DNA of 64,000 nt, from positions 372,001 through 436,000 of the forward strand of contig NZ_CP081869.1 of the NCBI RefSeq assembly GCF_019797865.1, in the 5' to 3' direction. A model generated the notes under the pieces. That model saw only the letters and a list, made by a program, of their open reading frames with translations. It was not told the DNA's origin and searched no databases. The position numbers were made by a program, and so were the translations under genes. Source of the DNA: Chenggangzhangella methanolivorans (GTDB lineage Bacteria > Pseudomonadota > Alphaproteobacteria > Rhizobiales > Methylopilaceae). Shown here piece after piece: positions 45,097 through 55,532 of the stretch (within the stretch, counting starts at the first letter, position 1; the number at the start of each line of letters is the position of its first letter).

Positions 45097-48000
45097 TCAG
45101 CGCGAGGTCTGAGCGCGCCCTCGCGCGCCCAGGCGCGAAATTGAAGGGCTAGCGGCCGGTTTGCCCGATCGCTCATTGGCCGACGTCTTCCGCTCGGGGC
45201 TGCTGGAGAAGATCGACCGGCGCGCCGCCTTCAGCGTGTCGCGTCTATCGCTTGGCAGATAGCGGACATAGCGTTCGATCGTATCGACTGCGTCGTGGAT
45301 CGCGTCGGCGGCGGTCTGCTTGTCGCCGGTGGCCTTGAGCACTGCCGTCGCCAGGATGTGCCGGAACGGATGCGGCCCGAACGGTCGAACGCCCTTGACG
45401 CCGGACTTCGTCAACGGGTTGTACGCAAGAAAGCGTCTCGTGATCTCGATGATCAGATTGCGGATCGCCGTTTTGCGCATGCGTTTGCCCTCGATGATGC
45501 CCGGGAACAGCGCGTCTGCGACACCCTTCGGGTTCAACGCCTCCCGGCCGCCTTCCAGCAAATACTCGTCGAGCATGGCGTAGAGCCCCAGGCCGTCGCT
45601 GTCGTCGAGCTCTTCCTCATAGTCGTGGAACCCCTTGTCCTTGTCGCCGAAATACGGACCGTTCTTGTTCTTGAATAGGTGCCGGCTGATCCGCAGCGTC
45701 CAGACGCCGTCGACCTTCATGATATGCGTGTGGGCCCCTTGCGCATTGAGTGCGCAGAGCGTCCCGAGCCGCAATCCCAGCTGCGACAGGATACCGACCA
45801 GCACGCCGCTGCGCAGCGCGATCGCGCGCTCGCGCGTGCCCGGCAGGCATTTTTCGATGTCCTGCGCGAGGCCCTCCATCAATGTCGCGAAGGCGACGGC
45901 GGGATTGGCTTGTTTGAGAAAGGGCAGCACGGCTTCATGTCGATCGCACAGTTCTTCGACGAAGCTGCGCAGCGAACGCTTTTCCCGCTTGTAGCCTCGT
46001 TCGGCGCGATCGCATGCCCCGTCCCAGTCGGCCAGCGCGGTGTCGATCTCCTCCTGGCTCACCAGACCGTAGACGGGTCTCAGGCGATCGCCGAGATCAG
46101 GCCTTTGCCGAAGCCAGCCGGTCTCGGTCTCCACCAGGCGCTGGAGATCGCCGAGAATATGGAATTCGGCGCCCGTCAGCCGCTCCATGTCGCCATCCCA
46201 GGCCAGCGCCTTGCGGCGCGCCATGTGCTCCAGATGCGCGCGGGCGCACTTCGGAAACAACGCCAGGGCGAGCGCCATGTGAGGGACGAGCGCCGCAGGG
46301 TCGTCGGGCGATGCCAGGATGCAGAGCGATCCGAAATAGCCATGCAGCCTCTCCTTTCTGATGAGGACTGTGGCGTCGGACCATTTTCCGCCGCGCCGAT
46401 GGATGTCCAGGCGACGGGCGAGCGTATTCTGGAATTCGATGAAATCGTTCCACTCGCTGGCGAGCGCCTCGGAAAACGCCGTCATCCTGTAAGGCGTCTG
46501 TCTGTAGATCCGCATCGCGCGCGAATAGGCCGAGGTCTGCTGGTCGAGCTCGGCCAGCAGTTCGATCAGCATCGCCCGGCGGGCTTCAGCCGGCTGGATC
46601 GTGAACTCGGGCGGGACGTATTTTCGGATCTTCAGATATGTCGCCTCGTCGACGATGTCTGCGTCGAACATCGACCTGTCGACATACAGCGTCCGGCGGC
46701 GTCGTTCCGTCAGGCGCGAGCTCAGACAGGCAGGCGGCAGGCCGAAGAGACGCTCGAACTTCTGCGCTTCGGCGATCAGGGTATTGCTGCCGATCTCGCT
46801 TTCGATCCGGTTCCTCAACGCGCGTTCGGTCAGGCCAACCATCGCAGCGATCGCGGGGGTCGACTTGCCCGAGCGAGCGCAGACGAGAGCGAACGCCGCC
46901 GAATAGCTCGCCGGCAGACCGTCGCCGTGCTCGATCTCGTCGAGCGCATTGAGACAACGCCGGGCTTCGGTACGGACAGTCGCCTTGGTTCCGGCGTCGG
47001 CCGCCAGAGTTTCGAACGCAGGCCTCGCCGGCGCGCCGACCAAGTCGCCTGCGACAATTCTTGCGATCCGGAACGCCCAGTGCAGATTGGACATCGCCTT
47101 GCGCACCGCCTTGTCGTCCAGGCCCCGTCGCCGCAGCAGCCGGGGCTGCTCGATGTCGAGGACCATTTCCAGCTCTTCGATCGACAGCGGGTCTCCAAGG
47201 CTGGCCGACCGGCGCGGGCCAGTCCCGAGCTCCGGCGCCCACCGCTCGACGATACGCCGCATCCGGCCGCCGGCGGCGTGGAAGCAATTTAGGCTCAGGC
47301 CGCTTTCCTCGGCCACCTTCCTCCACAGGATGCCGCCGCCAAGCGTCACCTGCTCCGGCAGCGGCAGACCCTGCTCGCGCAGGCGCTGGAGATAGGCCGT
47401 CAGCTTGGCTTCGCGTTCGCCGCGGTCCAGCGTGCGATTGGCGCCTGACCACTCAGGGTTTCCGCCTGGACCGTCGTAGCGGCGCAGCTCGCGCTCGGCC
47501 AGACCAAGCGCCGGGATCCAGCTTTCGATCACGACGCGCCACTTCATCCTCGGACGCAGAGAGCCGATCTTGATGCCGCTTTCTGCTGAAACCTGCTGCC
47601 AGTCGATCGTCGCGTCGCGAAGACCTCCAGCCGCCCAGCTTCGCTGCGGAAGGGTCAGCCCCCCGCGTTCCAGCGCCTGCCGGTAGGTTTCGGCGCGGCT
47701 GGCGCTTTGCGCATGAACGATCCGGTTGTGGCTTTGCGACGGGTGTGCGGTGGTCCAGTTCGGCCCTGCTCGACTTGCCTCCGGCGGCGCGACCGCGCCG
47801 CCGTCAGGCGATTGGCCCGCCTCTGCCGCCTCGCGTGCGCATCGGCTCGAGCGCGCGACATGGCGGTCGCGCCTGATCCAGGCGCCGAGCACGTCGCGCG
47901 CGACGGGATCATGGACCGCGGCGTGCGAAAGGCGCGCCCTGACGGTCGTCTGCGCGACCGCGTCGCCTGCAAGCGCTGCAAGCGCCGCGCATGTCGCGGC

Positions 48001-48297
48001 GACTTCGGCTTCCGGCAGGTGGATCACCAGTCGCTGGGCGGCGAGATAGGCGCAGGCGGTCCTGGCGTCGGTGGCGAGCTCAGGCATGACCGCGGTCGCC
48101 GCCCAGGCCGTCAGCGTCGCGCGAAGACGTGCCGCCGTTCCGGTGCTTTTGATCAAGCCGGGCTTCAGGCGTCGCCAGGCGGACATGTCCGCCCTCACCT
48201 GCTTGAGGTCTTGCGGTCCGGCCGGGGACGCGCCACGCGTGGACGAAAGGATGGCGTTTCCGGTCGCGGCGCGACCGGCGGCGGCGGCCTCATGCAT
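45097..48297 (-). CDS. Very large tyrosine recombinase (1066 residues)
   Basis: The C-terminal 250 residues form a tyrosine recombinase catalytic domain. They contain the first Arg in SQLGLRLGTLCALNAQG, the HxxRH box in FGPHPFRHILATAVL and a late Tyr in AVDTIERYVRYLPSD. The preceding 800 residues are unusual: repeated blocks resembling small DNA-binding units (GGILWRKVAEESGLSLNCF, ATIDWQQVSAESGIKIGSL) and a HTH-like TPAIAAMVGLTERALRNRI. The frame is intact throughout, unlike many neighbours. It is far longer than phage integrases (350-450) and probably acts on a distinct mobile module rather than the tRNA-Gly site. Confidence 0.75.
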   Translation of the reverse strand: MHEAAAAGRAATGNAILSSTRGASPAGPQDLKQVRADMSAWRRLKPGLIKSTGTAARLRATLTAWAATAVMPELATDARTACAYLAAQRLVIHLPEAEVAATCAALAALAGDAVAQTTVRARLSHAAVHDPVARDVLGAWIRRDRHVARSSRCAREAAEAGQSPDGGAVAPPEASRAGPNWTTAHPSQSHNRIVHAQSASRAETYRQALERGGLTLPQRSWAAGGLRDATIDWQQVSAESGIKIGSLRPRMKWRVVIESWIPALGLAERELRRYDGPGGNPEWSGANRTLDRGEREAKLTAYLQRLREQGLPLPEQVTLGGGILWRKVAEESGLSLNCFHAAGGRMRRIVERWAPELGTGPRRSASLGDPLSIEELEMVLDIEQPRLLRRRGLDDKAVRKAMSNLHWAFRIARIVAGDLVGAPARPAFETLAADAGTKATVRTEARRCLNALDEIEHGDGLPASYSAAFALVCARSGKSTPAIAAMVGLTERALRNRIESEIGSNTLIAEAQKFERLFGLPPACLSSRLTERRRRTLYVDRSMFDADIVDEATYLKIRKYVPPEFTIQPAEARRAMLIELLAELDQQTSAYSRAMRIYRQTPYRMTAFSEALASEWNDFIEFQNTLARRLDIHRRGGKWSDATVLIRKERLHGYFGSLCILASPDDPAALVPHMALALALFPKCARAHLEHMARRKALAWDGDMERLTGAEFHILGDLQRLVETETGWLRQRPDLGDRLRPVYGLVSQEEIDTALADWDGACDRAERGYKREKRSLRSFVEELCDRHEAVLPFLKQANPAVAFATLMEGLAQDIEKCLPGTRERAIALRSGVLVGILSQLGLRLGTLCALNAQGAHTHIMKVDGVWTLRISRHLFKNKNGPYFGDKDKGFHDYEEELDDSDGLGLYAMLDEYLLEGGREALNPKGVADALFPGIIEGKRMRKTAIRNLIIEITRRFLAYNPLTKSGVKGVRPFGPHPFRHILATAVLKATGDKQTAADAIHDAVDTIERYVRYLPSDRRDTLKAARRSIFSSSPERKTSANERSGKPAASPSISRLGARGRAQTSR

Positions 48298-49129
48298 GAT
48301 GGTGAACCCCGGCTGTCAGACCGAGAAAATGGGGCTTGCAGGCGTCTTCGGCCACGCCCGTCAAGCACAACCTCAAATTGAGGTTAACGTTTCGGTCGGA
48401 ACCGCTGGGGGTCTTGGACCCGTTGCCCGACGAGTCGTTTCTGGGCTCCGGAAGCGGCGCCTCAACACCTGACCACTGTGTCGGTGTAGGAGCCTTCGAA
48501 ACGAAACCGAATCCCTCATTCAAGAATGGAAGATACAGTAAATCCCTGAATGTTGGGACAGCATTCCATCGCCATTCCGGACGGGCTTGAAGGACGACCC
48601 AGCCTCGATCATAACTCGCGTCGTTACCACAATCAAAAATTGTTTCGTGGAATCCGAGGTGACCAGAAGCCGTCGCGATGCGAGCTGGTTCTTGAGGCAC
48701 GCTAAAGCCAACGGCATTTTTACGGGATCCATGCCCCTCCGCGTCTGCGCAGACCTCCGACAGCGCATTCTGCGAATGGCCGACCCTCGGGGACAGCGGA
48801 TTATCAACGCTTGATCCTCGGTTTCTCGATCTTGGGTGCTCGATGCTCACGTCGCCCTCCATCAGGCTTGGCCTCCCGCCAAGCCTGATGATCGCAGCGC
48901 AAGCCGGGGCACCGGTCAAGCAAATTTTTAAAAAAACTCAATTAATTCAGTGACTTATAATCCTTGTCACGACACGTCGTTGGCGGAACGAATCCTTTAT
49001 TTGCGAAAGGTTTGATAAGACGATGGGGCACCATCACGCCAAGAAAATGAAGGGCTTGGAAGGATTACCCGTTACGAGCGCGCGGGCGATCTTCCCAGGC
49101 GTCCGACGACCTTACCCCGCGATCGTCTC
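48298..49129. other. Non-coding gap with palindrome and hairpin between recombinase and qatD
   Basis: No gene is supported in these 832 bases. It contains a perfect 17-bp palindrome (AACCTCAA-A-TTGAGGTT, 48368-48384) and a perfect 13-bp stem hairpin (CATCAGGCTTGGC, 48860-48890). A short AT-rich tract with runs of T and A lies at about 48920-48960. These may be promoter, operator or recombination sites of the recombinase upstream region. Confidence 0.45.
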
Positions 49130-49858
49130 TCATCCCCGGCCGAGTGTTCGAAGGTTCTCCCGTATCGTGCCCCTCGCCGTTTCGACGTCACAGCCCCAAG
49201 CCTCAGCCAGAAGCACGTATGCCCCGTCCACATCCCATGGATTGAGCGGACGGCCCTTGATCCGCGCGAATGGCGCGTCGGTTTCGGTCAGCACACGGTC
49301 CCTCGGCATGGCTTTCGCCAACGCCATGCCCTTCGCGCTCGTTAACATCGACGGGCCCACGCTGAACCAGCACCCGCGGCGGATCGCACGGTCGAGTTCG
49401 GAGCGGTCCCCGGAGAACCAGTGCAGGATCGCCGTCCCGGCGTCTGGAAACCGATCCAGGCAGTCCATTACGGCGCCCGCGGCTCGCCGCGAATGGAGGC
49501 TCAGCACCCGGCCACCGGCCATCGAACTGGCCCGGAGTATCCGTTCGAAAATCTTGCGCTGGCGATCGAATCCAGCGGAGTGCTCAGGACTTCCGTCGAG
49601 ACCGACTTCGCCGATGTATCTGGCTTCCGGCACCAGATGTTCGAACAGCGCGATCTCGGAATAACGAGTTTCAACCAGTTCGGGATGGAAGCCGAGCCCC
49701 AACCTGACGCGCCGACGGCCCGCCACCAGCTTCAGGTTGCCCGCCCAAGCCTTCGGTGTGGTCGTCACCGCGAGCACGTAGACGCCTCGCGTCTCCGCCT
49801 CGTTCAGGACGGCCGCTGGATCACTGTAGAGGTCTATGTGGCAATGAAAATCGATCAC
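49130..49858 (-). CDS. qatD: QatD, TatD-like nuclease
   Basis: This is a TatD-family metal-dependent hydrolase of 242 residues. Metal and active-site motifs are IDFHCHIDLY, YIGEVGLDGS, VLSLHSRRAAGAV, AILHWFSGDR and VLTETDAPFARIKG. It starts with GTG overlapping the qatC stop (GTGA). Its position as last gene after a QueC-like protein, a small protein and a KAP NTPase is the gene order of the Qat anti-phage system, where this gene was named qatD. Confidence 0.88.
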   Translation of the reverse strand: MIDFHCHIDLYSDPAAVLNEAETRGVYVLAVTTTPKAWAGNLKLVAGRRRVRLGLGFHPELVETRYSEIALFEHLVPEARYIGEVGLDGSPEHSAGFDRQRKIFERILRASSMAGGRVLSLHSRRAAGAVMDCLDRFPDAGTAILHWFSGDRSELDRAIRRGCWFSVGPSMLTSAKGMALAKAMPRDRVLTETDAPFARIKGRPLNPWDVDGAYVLLAEAWGCDVETARGTIRENLRTLGRG

Positions 49859-51126
49859 GGGTCGAGACGGTTGGAGATGAATTCCCCCAGTTCGGTTACG
49901 CCCCGTCTGACGGTCTTACGCAAGCCATCGGCGTCGGGATTGACTGCAGAGTTCAGCGCGCCGCCGAGCCACGCGTCGAAGCCGTCGGTCTGTATCACCC
50001 GCCAGGCGTAGGCGACAGCGCGGACATCGTCGAAATCCCGATGGGCGCGCCCCGGAAGGGACAGGTCGTCGTAGCGATAACGCCCTGTCGGATCAACTTG
50101 CCCCGCCGCATGAAACGACGCGCGTCGCACGAGGCAGGGAACGCATCTGCCGCATTGGCGGAAGCCGGAGCGCGCGTATCGCCCGCAGCTCGTCGAACGG
50201 CCGACCAGATCCGCCAGCAGAGCAGGAGTCAGGCACTCCGTAAGCATCTCGCCCTTGGTCTTGAGCTGATACGGGTTGCGCAGCACCGCCCGCAGATCCG
50301 CCGCGTCCAGGACGCGCTGGAGCGCCTGCAGGTAATACGGATGCGTCGTGCGCGTGCTGAGAGACCCGAGCCTGAGCGGCGTCAGCGGAGGATTGATGCT
50401 GATGTAGCCATTCTCAGGCACGATCAGGTCGACGCGGCCGGCGCGGCCAGTCAGGCTTTCGGCCGCCAACGCGCCGAAGGCAAAGAAGATGATCGACCGA
50501 GCCCGTTGTGAGCGCTCGGAGATCACGGGGTGAACCGCCTTGTGGTTGAGCTGGGCGTGAAGCGAACGCGGCGAAATTCGGCTTGCGAACTCGATCTGGT
50601 TGGCTTTGTCGCCCTTGGCGACCTGGCTGACGAACAGCGGGGTCTCGCCCTGGGCGACGAGATCGATCGCGCCAATCAGGCTGTCCATGCCGCCGGACAG
50701 GAGCGACACGACCGTTTCTGGCCGAGCCGCCCGGTTGCGAAGCGGCGCCGGCTGGACGCCGCCTTCAATGAAGTCGAGCGCCCAGATGTCAGTCGTCAGG
50801 AAGCGAAGGGCCTGCGCGAGCGAGGCTGCCTGCGTCGCCCAGAAACCGGCGTCGGCGACCGCGACGGTCAGCGTGATCTCGCGCGTCCAGCCGTCCGGGC
50901 TGTCGGAGCGGGTGATTCCCTCGTCCGCGGCCAGGACCGCCAGCGATCGACAGGAAAAATCCCAGGCTTTCTGGCCCGCCGACAGACCCATGGTCCGGAT
51001 CTCATCGATCAACCGAGCGCCGACGCCGCCTTCGCCGGGGCGCGAGCCATAGTTGTAGAGCACGTAACGAACGTCGCCGATGGGGACGCCGGGCGTACCG
51101 TTTGGGGCGCAGACAACCCGTTTCAT
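49855..51126 (-). CDS. qatC: QatC, QueC-like protein
   Basis: A 423-residue protein with the PP-loop ATP-binding motif VVSLLSGGMDSLIGAIDL of QueC enzymes, which make 7-cyano-7-deazaguanine. The zinc-type cysteines follow in TSCGRYARSG and RQCGRCVPCLVRR. The N-terminal 130 residues (DVRYVLYNYGSRPGEGG) are not in QueC and are typical of the defence version. The start overlaps the qatB stop (ATGA). In Qat systems this gene is required for phage protection; the nucleobase or substrate it modifies is not settled. Confidence 0.88.
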   Translation of the reverse strand: MKRVVCAPNGTPGVPIGDVRYVLYNYGSRPGEGGVGARLIDEIRTMGLSAGQKAWDFSCRSLAVLAADEGITRSDSPDGWTREITLTVAVADAGFWATQAASLAQALRFLTTDIWALDFIEGGVQPAPLRNRAARPETVVSLLSGGMDSLIGAIDLVAQGETPLFVSQVAKGDKANQIEFASRISPRSLHAQLNHKAVHPVISERSQRARSIIFFAFGALAAESLTGRAGRVDLIVPENGYISINPPLTPLRLGSLSTRTTHPYYLQALQRVLDAADLRAVLRNPYQLKTKGEMLTECLTPALLADLVGRSTSCGRYARSGFRQCGRCVPCLVRRASFHAAGQVDPTGRYRYDDLSLPGRAHRDFDDVRAVAYAWRVIQTDGFDAWLGGALNSAVNPDADGLRKTVRRGVTELGEFISNRLDP

Positions 51127-51911
51127 AGATAGGACTCGAAGACTTCGAAGGTGTCGCGCAGCACGGTGGCGGTCAGTCGCCCCGCCGTCCCGGCCGTCAT
51201 TCGCTCGCCGAGCTCCCGACGGGCGCGAAACGCCGCCGCGACCGCCTGGCGGACGTAGTCCTGCATTTCCTGCATGCGTTCCACGCCTTCGGGAATGCTC
51301 GGCGCTCTGGAGTAGACCGCCGCTCCGACGTCCAGCTCAATCCGGTGGGCGAGGTCGTGACCGACATAGCCTTCGACCACGCTTTCCATCTGCGCGGCGT
51401 CGAGATTGGTGAGGTCGACGTCTGGCTGTTCGCTCAGCAGTTCCGACAATGCCCGTGAGAGCGCGTCGCGGGCCGCTTCGCTGTCCTGGGCGCCGTCGAC
51501 AGGCCTGATCGCGTCCGCCAGCCGATCCGCGATCTCACCCTGCGACAGACCCGCAAGCGACGCGGGATCGAGCGATACGTCCGCAGGCGGCGCGCCGCCG
51601 CCGCTTAAGGAGCTGAGCGTGTCGTAGAGCCGTCCCGCAGTCCGTGACGTCCCCGCCATTCGCGACGTGGCGGACGCCGAGCCGCCAAGTCCTGTGCGGA
51701 CGTAATGTCCGAGCCCCTGTCTCAGTCGGCCTGCGTCGCCGCTTGCTGCGAACCCGCCGAGGTTGCGCCGCGCCGACTGGAATCTGCGCGGCGGGGCGAC
51801 TGCGGGTGGCGCCGGCGGGGGCGCGTTCGCGGGCGCAGGCGCCGGATCGACCCAGCCCGGCACGAGAGCCACTCCCGCGCCGGGTCCCTTGCTCGAACTC
51901 GATGTTCCCAT
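51123..51911 (-). CDS. qatB: QatB
   Basis: The 262-residue product starts MGTSSSSKGPGAGVALVPGW, a disordered Gly/Pro/Ala-rich leader that is usual for QatB, followed by a helical C-terminal domain (LSRALSELLSEQPDVDLTNL, VERMQEMQDYVRQAVAAAFR). Its biochemical role is unknown. It is identified by this leader and by position: it overlaps the end of qatA and the start of qatC. Confidence 0.8.
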   Translation of the reverse strand: MGTSSSSKGPGAGVALVPGWVDPAPAPANAPPPAPPAVAPPRRFQSARRNLGGFAASGDAGRLRQGLGHYVRTGLGGSASATSRMAGTSRTAGRLYDTLSSLSGGGAPPADVSLDPASLAGLSQGEIADRLADAIRPVDGAQDSEAARDALSRALSELLSEQPDVDLTNLDAAQMESVVEGYVGHDLAHRIELDVGAAVYSRAPSIPEGVERMQEMQDYVRQAVAAAFRARRELGERMTAGTAGRLTATVLRDTFEVFESYL

Positions 51912-53796
51912 CAGCCGCCGGCCTTTCGCGACGCCGTGGCGATCGCCTTCTTCACCGGTTCCTTCGTGTCCTTGTCGGCCGCCCAGGCGCTGAGCACGTC
52001 CGCCGCCCAGGCCTCGCCGCCCAGCAACGGAACGATCGGGGTCGAGCGTTGGGCCGCGGGCACGTCTTTCAGGAAGCGCGCGATCGTGGCCCGGTGCGCG
52101 CCGTCGACCTTGGCGATGGTGAGGAAGGCATGAAGGATCGGCGGCGCGCCCCAGGTCGTCACGCTGCGGGCGCGCGCGATCAGGCGCTCGACGATGGCGG
52201 AGAGTTCGTGCGGGGGCAGAGCGCGCAGCCTTTCGGCGAGCTGGGCGCTGGCGGACGTCGTGAGTTTGGACAGCCCTTCCAGCAGTCCGACGGCTTCGCT
52301 CGACAGGCGGTCTGCGGCCGTCACGATCGGGATCTGTTCGCGGCTGACATAGACGAGCCCGCGCAGGTCCTGATCGGCGAGCTCAGGCGCAAGCGTCAGC
52401 CACTCGCGCACGAACGGCACGTCCCATTCCTTCTCGAGCTTGAGTTCCTCGGAGCCCTTGAGCGCCGCCTTCTCCAGCGTCGCAAGCGACGCCGGCTTGC
52501 CATGTTCGCTGTTGTTGATCTCGGCGAGCAGCTGCGCATAGACCTTGGGGGCCCCCCGCGCGCTCGAACAGCAGCATCTTCGCCATGGCGGCGTCGTCGA
52601 AACTGATGCCCTGCGCCTTTGCGATCGAGCGCCGGATCGAAAGCGTGTTCAGGAAGCGTTTGATGAGGCGCGGGTTGCCGGCGATGTTGCTCGCGCTCGT
52701 CATCAGCGGGGCGATGCGATCCGCGAGATCGAGCTGCGACTCAAGCTCAGAAGGACATGATTTTAGAACTTCTTTGAGAAACGCGCGATCGACGCGCTTG
52801 CCTTGCCAACTTTCGCCAAGACGTTTGCTTATGGTGGCCCGTAATTCTTCCTTTTTTTTCACCTCAATCGCGCTGTTTTCGATAAATAACAGGAAGAGGT
52901 AGGCCCTGACGTCCTGCGTGCCGAGCGGAGGCACGCGAAGTGGAACCTGGGATCAGCTTGTCGAAATAGTTGGTGACCAGATCCTCGTCGAGGCTGACGT
53001 CTTGAAAGTGGATTTTCACTGCCGAGCGGATCATGTTGTCGTCGGCCGCGATCACGAACGCCGTTCGCTTGAGGAACAGGAACAGGCGCATCGCCTCGAG
53101 CGTCGCGATGGTGATCGGCGGCAGGCAGCGGTCCAGGTCGTCGATCAGCACGACCAGGGTGACCTGTAGTTTTTCGAGCGTCTGTTCCAGGTCGTCTCTG
53201 AAGTCTTGAATCGCCTTCGGCGGCGTCGGAAGCGCTTTTGGCTTGGCGTCTTTGAGCGCGCCCTTTCCGGCTTCGGCGCCGGCGGCAGCCACCTTATCGG
53301 CCTTGTCGATGTCCGCTTGGCTGATGTCGCCGTCCGTCAACGCATTCCAGGCGTCGTAGACGTCTCCGGCCAGCCCTATCGGCGGCAAGCCCACAGCGAG
53401 TGAAGCGGCGGTCTTTGCTCCAGCTGCGGCCACACGGAACCAGTTCACGCGCCCGAGCAGGCCGCGCGCCCGCTCCAAGCCGCCCTCGACGACGGTCTTC
53501 GATTCTTCGGCGTGCCTCACGAGCGCTCGGGCGAGCACCTCCATCAAGGCGGCGCGGGTGTCGTCATATCCCTGGTAAAGCCAGGGGTTGAACGGCACGA
53601 ACAGGAAATCTTCGCGCTCTCGCGCTTTGAGATCGGCCTCAAGCAGCCGCATCATCGACGATTTGCCGACGCCCCAGCTTCCCGAAACGCCGATGGACAG
53701 CGGCTGCCCATTCGCCTGAGCAATCATCTCGGCTGCGACGCCGGCGACATACTTGAAGTTCAGAAAGTCGCGGTCGGTCTCATTGTCGGACCACAT
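51911..53796 (-). CDS. qatA: QatA, KAP-family P-loop NTPase (two apparent frameshifts)
   Basis: A KAP NTPase of about 628 residues, first gene of the operon. Start MWSDNETDRDFLNFKYVAGV fits QatA; upstream codons are not conserved. Walker A is GVSGSWGVGKSSMMRLL and Walker B is VVLIDDLDRCLPPI. The insertion VNWFRVAAAGAKTAASLAVG is hydrophobic, a KAP feature that may be membrane-associated. Frameshifts near 52940 and at the C6 run near 52556 interrupt the C-terminal half, which continues AGNPRLIKRFLNTLSIRRSI and VPFVREWLTLAPELADQDLR. The end overlaps the qatB start (ATGA). Confidence 0.85.
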
Positions 53797-54054
53797 GCCA
53801 ATATCGCCCAGCAGTTGAATTATTCGCGGACATGCTACCTGCATCTTGGCTTCAATCGCCAGACGCCACGCCTCAAGGTCACGGTGTGTCCACACCTCAA
53901 GCCAAAATGTTGGATTCGTGCGCGTCGCGCTGGCGCGAAAGCCTTCGCGGCATGGCCGTTGAGGCATCGCCGAATCAAACGCGCGCGTATGGATTAAAAC
54001 CAGCTGAAGGAATGGCTCACACGGATTCCAGCGTCGTCAGCAGAAAAACTTCCT

Positions 54055-55532
54055 TCAGAGCCCGGCGAAATTCGCTCGAGAAACCCGCCGACGAAGGATT
54101 GCTTCTATGGAGTTCCGCAGGCTTCCGAGATCCACGGAGAAATCCTTGAGTTCTACCGAAAGGTGGTGCCGATGTGGTGCCAGCCTGAACGCAGATCCAG
54201 CTCTAAAAGCGCTTGGTCCAATATAATCGTTCAAAAAAGAGGCGTTGGGGCTGGAGCGGGTGAAGGGAATCGAACCCTCGTATTCAGCTTGGAAGATTGT
54301 CACTCTACGGCCGAATACGCTTTTTTTTCGGCCGTTAGTCCGCATCCGCTTCGTCCCGTGGGGAGTGCCGTGGGGGATTTTTGCGGCCGCTTCCTCGTAA
54401 CGCGCGCGGCGCGCGGCGACGTCAAGGGCGCTCGTGGACAGGGCTTCAGCGACGTCGTCAACCAGCACGTGAGCGTATTCATCGTCGTTTTGACATCGGA
54501 ATGGTTGAGCAGCTTCTGGACCGCGGCGAGGTTTTTGGAGCCCCTGAGCGTTCTGGTCGCGGCCGTGTGCCGGGTGTCATGGAGCTTGAAGTCGACGACG
54601 CCGGCCGCCTTGCAGGCGCGGGCGAGCTCGTTCCCCCAGCCGCTGTAAGTGATGGCGTACCGTTTGCCGCGCACGAACTGCTTCTTCGAGGTCGCGCAGG
54701 TGCGGGTCCGCTCGGCGGTGTAGGTGAAGACCTGCTCGATCGACGGGTCGCGGTTCTGCCACAGCGGCCACAGGATCTCAGTGATCGCGGGCGTGATCGG
54801 CAGGGTCTGCCACTTGTCACCCTTGCCCTTCACCCGCAGCTGGCCCTCGGCCCACTTGATCTGGTTCCAGGTCAGCGTGACGGCGGTCTCACGCCGGAGC
54901 CCCACGACCAGGACGAAGGCCGTGATCGGCCGGTAGTCCGGCCGCAGGCTCTCGAACAGGCGCTCCTCTTCCGCGAAATCGAGCTCCCGCACCCGCTCCT
55001 CGGGCTCCTTCAGCATGTGCTGGGACCAGTCCGGCTCGCGGAGCGGGATCTCCCAGGCCTTGCGGGCGCGGGTCATGATCCGGCGCAGGAGCGCGGTGAC
55101 AGAGCGATTGACGGTCGAGGGAGAGACGAGGACCGGCCTGCCCTCTTCGTCCTTCACGATCCCGGCGGCCGCGTTGGTCTTGATGTCGGCGCGGCGCCGG
55201 GCGACGAGGCGCGCCACGAGGTCGTTATTGATGTCGGAGATCGGCGTGCGCTGGCCGACCCAGAGCACGAGGCGCTCTAGGTTGGCGGCGAGATCGCGTT
55301 CCTTCGAGTGCTGGCCGACCTCGGTCCAATACCGGTCCGCTGCGGCGTCGAACGTCATGGAGGGCGCGGCGACCTTGTCGGCGGCGGCGGCCTTTACGCG
55401 AGCCTTCTCGGCCTTCAGCCAGGCGTCCGCTTGGCGCTTGTCATCATACGGCGCCTTTCCACGAAGCCTGACACCACGGACGACGAATTCGTAGTGCCAG
55501 CCCGTGCTGTCCGGACGCTTGAAGACCGACAT
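54055..55532 (-). CDS. Tyrosine integrase of element B, reading through the tRNA-Gly fragment
   Basis: A phage-type tyrosine integrase starting MSVFKRPDSTGWHYEFVVRG. It has a SAM-like core-binding domain (RDLAANLERLVLWVGQRTPI) and catalytic motifs LVVGLRRETAVTLTW, KLHDTRHTAATRTL and LLNHSDVKTTMN. A one-base shift near 54472 is needed to reach YAHVLVDDVAEALS with the nucleophile Tyr. The frame then continues through the tRNA-Gly fragment (FQAEYEGSIPFTRSS) and stops at 54055 in element A. The last 70 residues are thus encoded by the neighbour and would differ in the excised form. Confidence 0.82.
54163..54182. repeat. Right-end copy of the 20-bp arm-type repeat
   Basis: GTGGTGCCGATGTGGTGCCA is identical to 4763-4782 and in the same orientation. 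It lies 67 bases inside the right end of element A, as the other copy lies inside the left end. Confidence 0.45.
54249..54295 (-). repeat. Second attachment repeat: 3' half of tRNA-Gly(TCC)
   Basis: This 47-base copy is identical to 4597-4643. Again only the 3' half of the tRNA is present; the sequence to the right is element B, not a tRNA 5' half. It therefore marks the junction between two tandem elements that used the same tRNA-Gly site. Confidence 0.9.
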
